Below the pieces are notes generated by a model. The model searched no databases. It was not told the DNA's origin and was given only the letters and a program-made list of their open reading frames with translations. DNA of 42,126 nucleotides from JAKACA01 sp050010115 (GTDB taxonomy: Bacteria; Actinomycetota; Acidimicrobiia; Acidimicrobiales; Bog-793), in the NCBI GenBank assembly GCA_050010115.1, contig JBEKLQ010000030.1:1-42126 (forward strand), given 5' to 3'. Of this stretch, positions 41,460 to 42,126 are shown piece by piece. The stretch's first letter is position 1. Each line of letters opens with the position of its first letter. The position numbers and the translations under genes are program-made.

Positions 41460-42126
41460 ATGCCTGCTGTCACTGTCGACGACCTCGGTCGTCTGCCTCG
41501 GATCTCGACGCCGACCGCAACGGCGATCCAGCGGACGGTGAGGTCGGTGACGACGGCGCCAAGAGGTCTCGAAGGCGAAGGGTTCCCCGTGCGGCGTGCC
41601 TTCGCCGGCGTTGACCTGGCGGCGCTCGATCCGTTCGTGCATCTGGATCAGATTGGCGAGGTCAACTACGCCCCGGGCGAGCCGAAAGGGACGCCGTGGC
41701 ACCCGCATCGTGGTTTCGAGACCGTGACGTACATGATGGACGGCGTCATCCAGCACTCCGACTCGACTGGGGGCGGCGGGGTGATCCAGAACGGTGGGAC
41801 CCAGTGGATGACTGCGGGCAAGGGGATCTTGCACATCGAGACGCCACCGCACGATGTCGTTGCCGCAGGTGGCTGGTTCCACGGTTTGCAGCTGTGGGTC
41901 AACCTCCCGCGCGAGCAGAAGTGGGTCGACCCGCGTTATCAGGATCTGGAGGGCGGCGCCGTCACGCTGGTGTCCTCGACGGACGGGGGCGCGTTGCTCC
42001 GCGTCATCGCCGGTGAGGTCGACGGGCATCGAGGCCCGGGCTCGACGCACACGCCGATGGCCATGGTGCACGCCAGCTTGGCTCCTGGAGCCCAAGTAGT
42101 CGTCCCGTGGCCGTCGAGCTTCAATG
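41460..42126 (+). CDS. Pirin-family protein, cut by the right edge
   Basis: At least 222 residues of a bicupin pirin. The N-terminal cupin has FVHLDQIGEVNYAPG then GTPWHPHRGFETVTYMMDG, where the H-x-H pair and Glu are metal ligands, and GILHIETPP with a further His. GLQLWVNLPREQKWVDPRYQ and STHTPMAMVHASLAPG lead into the second cupin, where the window ends. Pirins bind iron and include quercetin dioxygenases (YhhW type) and redox-sensing partners. ATG 41460 has GGGAGGTG about 5 nt upstream. It diverges from the nitrobindin-like/FrnE-like pair, a setting that may mean shared redox control. Confidence 0.88.
   Translation, partial: MPAVTVDDLGRLPRISTPTATAIQRTVRSVTTAPRGLEGEGFPVRRAFAGVDLAALDPFVHLDQIGEVNYAPGEPKGTPWHPHRGFETVTYMMDGVIQHSDSTGGGGVIQNGGTQWMTAGKGILHIETPPHDVVAAGGWFHGLQLWVNLPREQKWVDPRYQDLEGGAVTLVSSTDGGALLRVIAGEVDGHRGPGSTHTPMAMVHASLAPGAQVVVPWPSSFN

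Noticed and set aside
1..42126. tRNA, rRNA, riboswitch and replication-origin signals
   Set aside because: I looked for cloverleaf ends, conserved rRNA stretches and AT-rich DnaA-box clusters in the gaps and saw none convincing. A covariance-model scan would be decisive.

Overview
The window is high-GC DNA with bacterial gene density. GTG and TTG starts are frequent and 4-base start/stop overlaps (ATGA, GTGA) are common. The gene content is actinobacterial: an F420-type LLM oxidoreductase, a TIGR03084-type DinB-superfamily protein, an actinobacterial acyl-CoA carboxylase with AtuA, a SigE-type ECF sigma factor, a two-domain CtaA and ACP/AMP-ligase lipid enzymes. I infer an Actinomycetota chromosome, possibly Acidimicrobiia or a relative, but nothing here fixes the genus. 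No rRNA, tRNA, CRISPR array or intact mobile element was seen.

Layout. 1-1869 (minus): a small exported-type ORF followed by a multi-PAS sensor protein that runs off the left edge, carries an internal PAS duplication and has a one-base frameshift. 2313-3839 (plus): an MmgE/PrpD protein. 3875-8379 (minus): a lipocalin-like/GMC oxidoreductase/diacylglycerol-kinase-like group. 8937-16747 (minus): a six-gene operon encoding carboxyltransferase, biotin carboxylase-BCCP, AtuA, a TetR regulator, a TIGR03084 protein and a crotonase. Most of its genes overlap by 4-5 bases, and it is preceded by an 18-bp pseudo-palindrome shared with a divergent nitronate-monooxygenase-type gene (16843). 18149-24356: single metabolic genes (saccharopine-dehydrogenase-like, amidohydrolase, LLM oxidoreductase, serine hydrolase, acyl-CoA desaturase). 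Between them lie a CTCAC pentanucleotide repeat and two resolvase-like helix-turn-helix remnants.

24676-31325 (plus): an unknown small protein, an MFS exporter whose frame reads into a radical-SAM C-terminal remnant, heme A synthase with an extra four-helix membrane module, a small membrane protein and malic enzyme. 31383-34103 (minus): an ECF sigma factor and an overlapping membrane protein with a Thr/Pro-rich outer stalk, flanked by two homologous secreted proteins. This is the best candidate here for an undescribed signalling unit. 34650-37763 (plus): a 46-aa lysine-rich protein and an ACP/AMP-ligase/PlsC fusion. 37984-42126: a B12-binding-domain remnant, a PQQ-propeller lipoprotein, a FrnE/DsbA-type thioredoxin-fold protein, a nitrobindin-like protein and a pirin cut by the right edge.

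A recurring feature is short tandem duplication (5, 12, 15, 27, 28, 45 and about 366 bp units), mostly inside or at the edges of genes and in linker or stalk regions. Several degraded gene pieces (MMPL, radical SAM, B12-binding, resolvase HTH) lie in the gaps, suggesting a chromosome with active local duplication and gene decay. All family assignments come from reading the translations by eye; no database search was possible.
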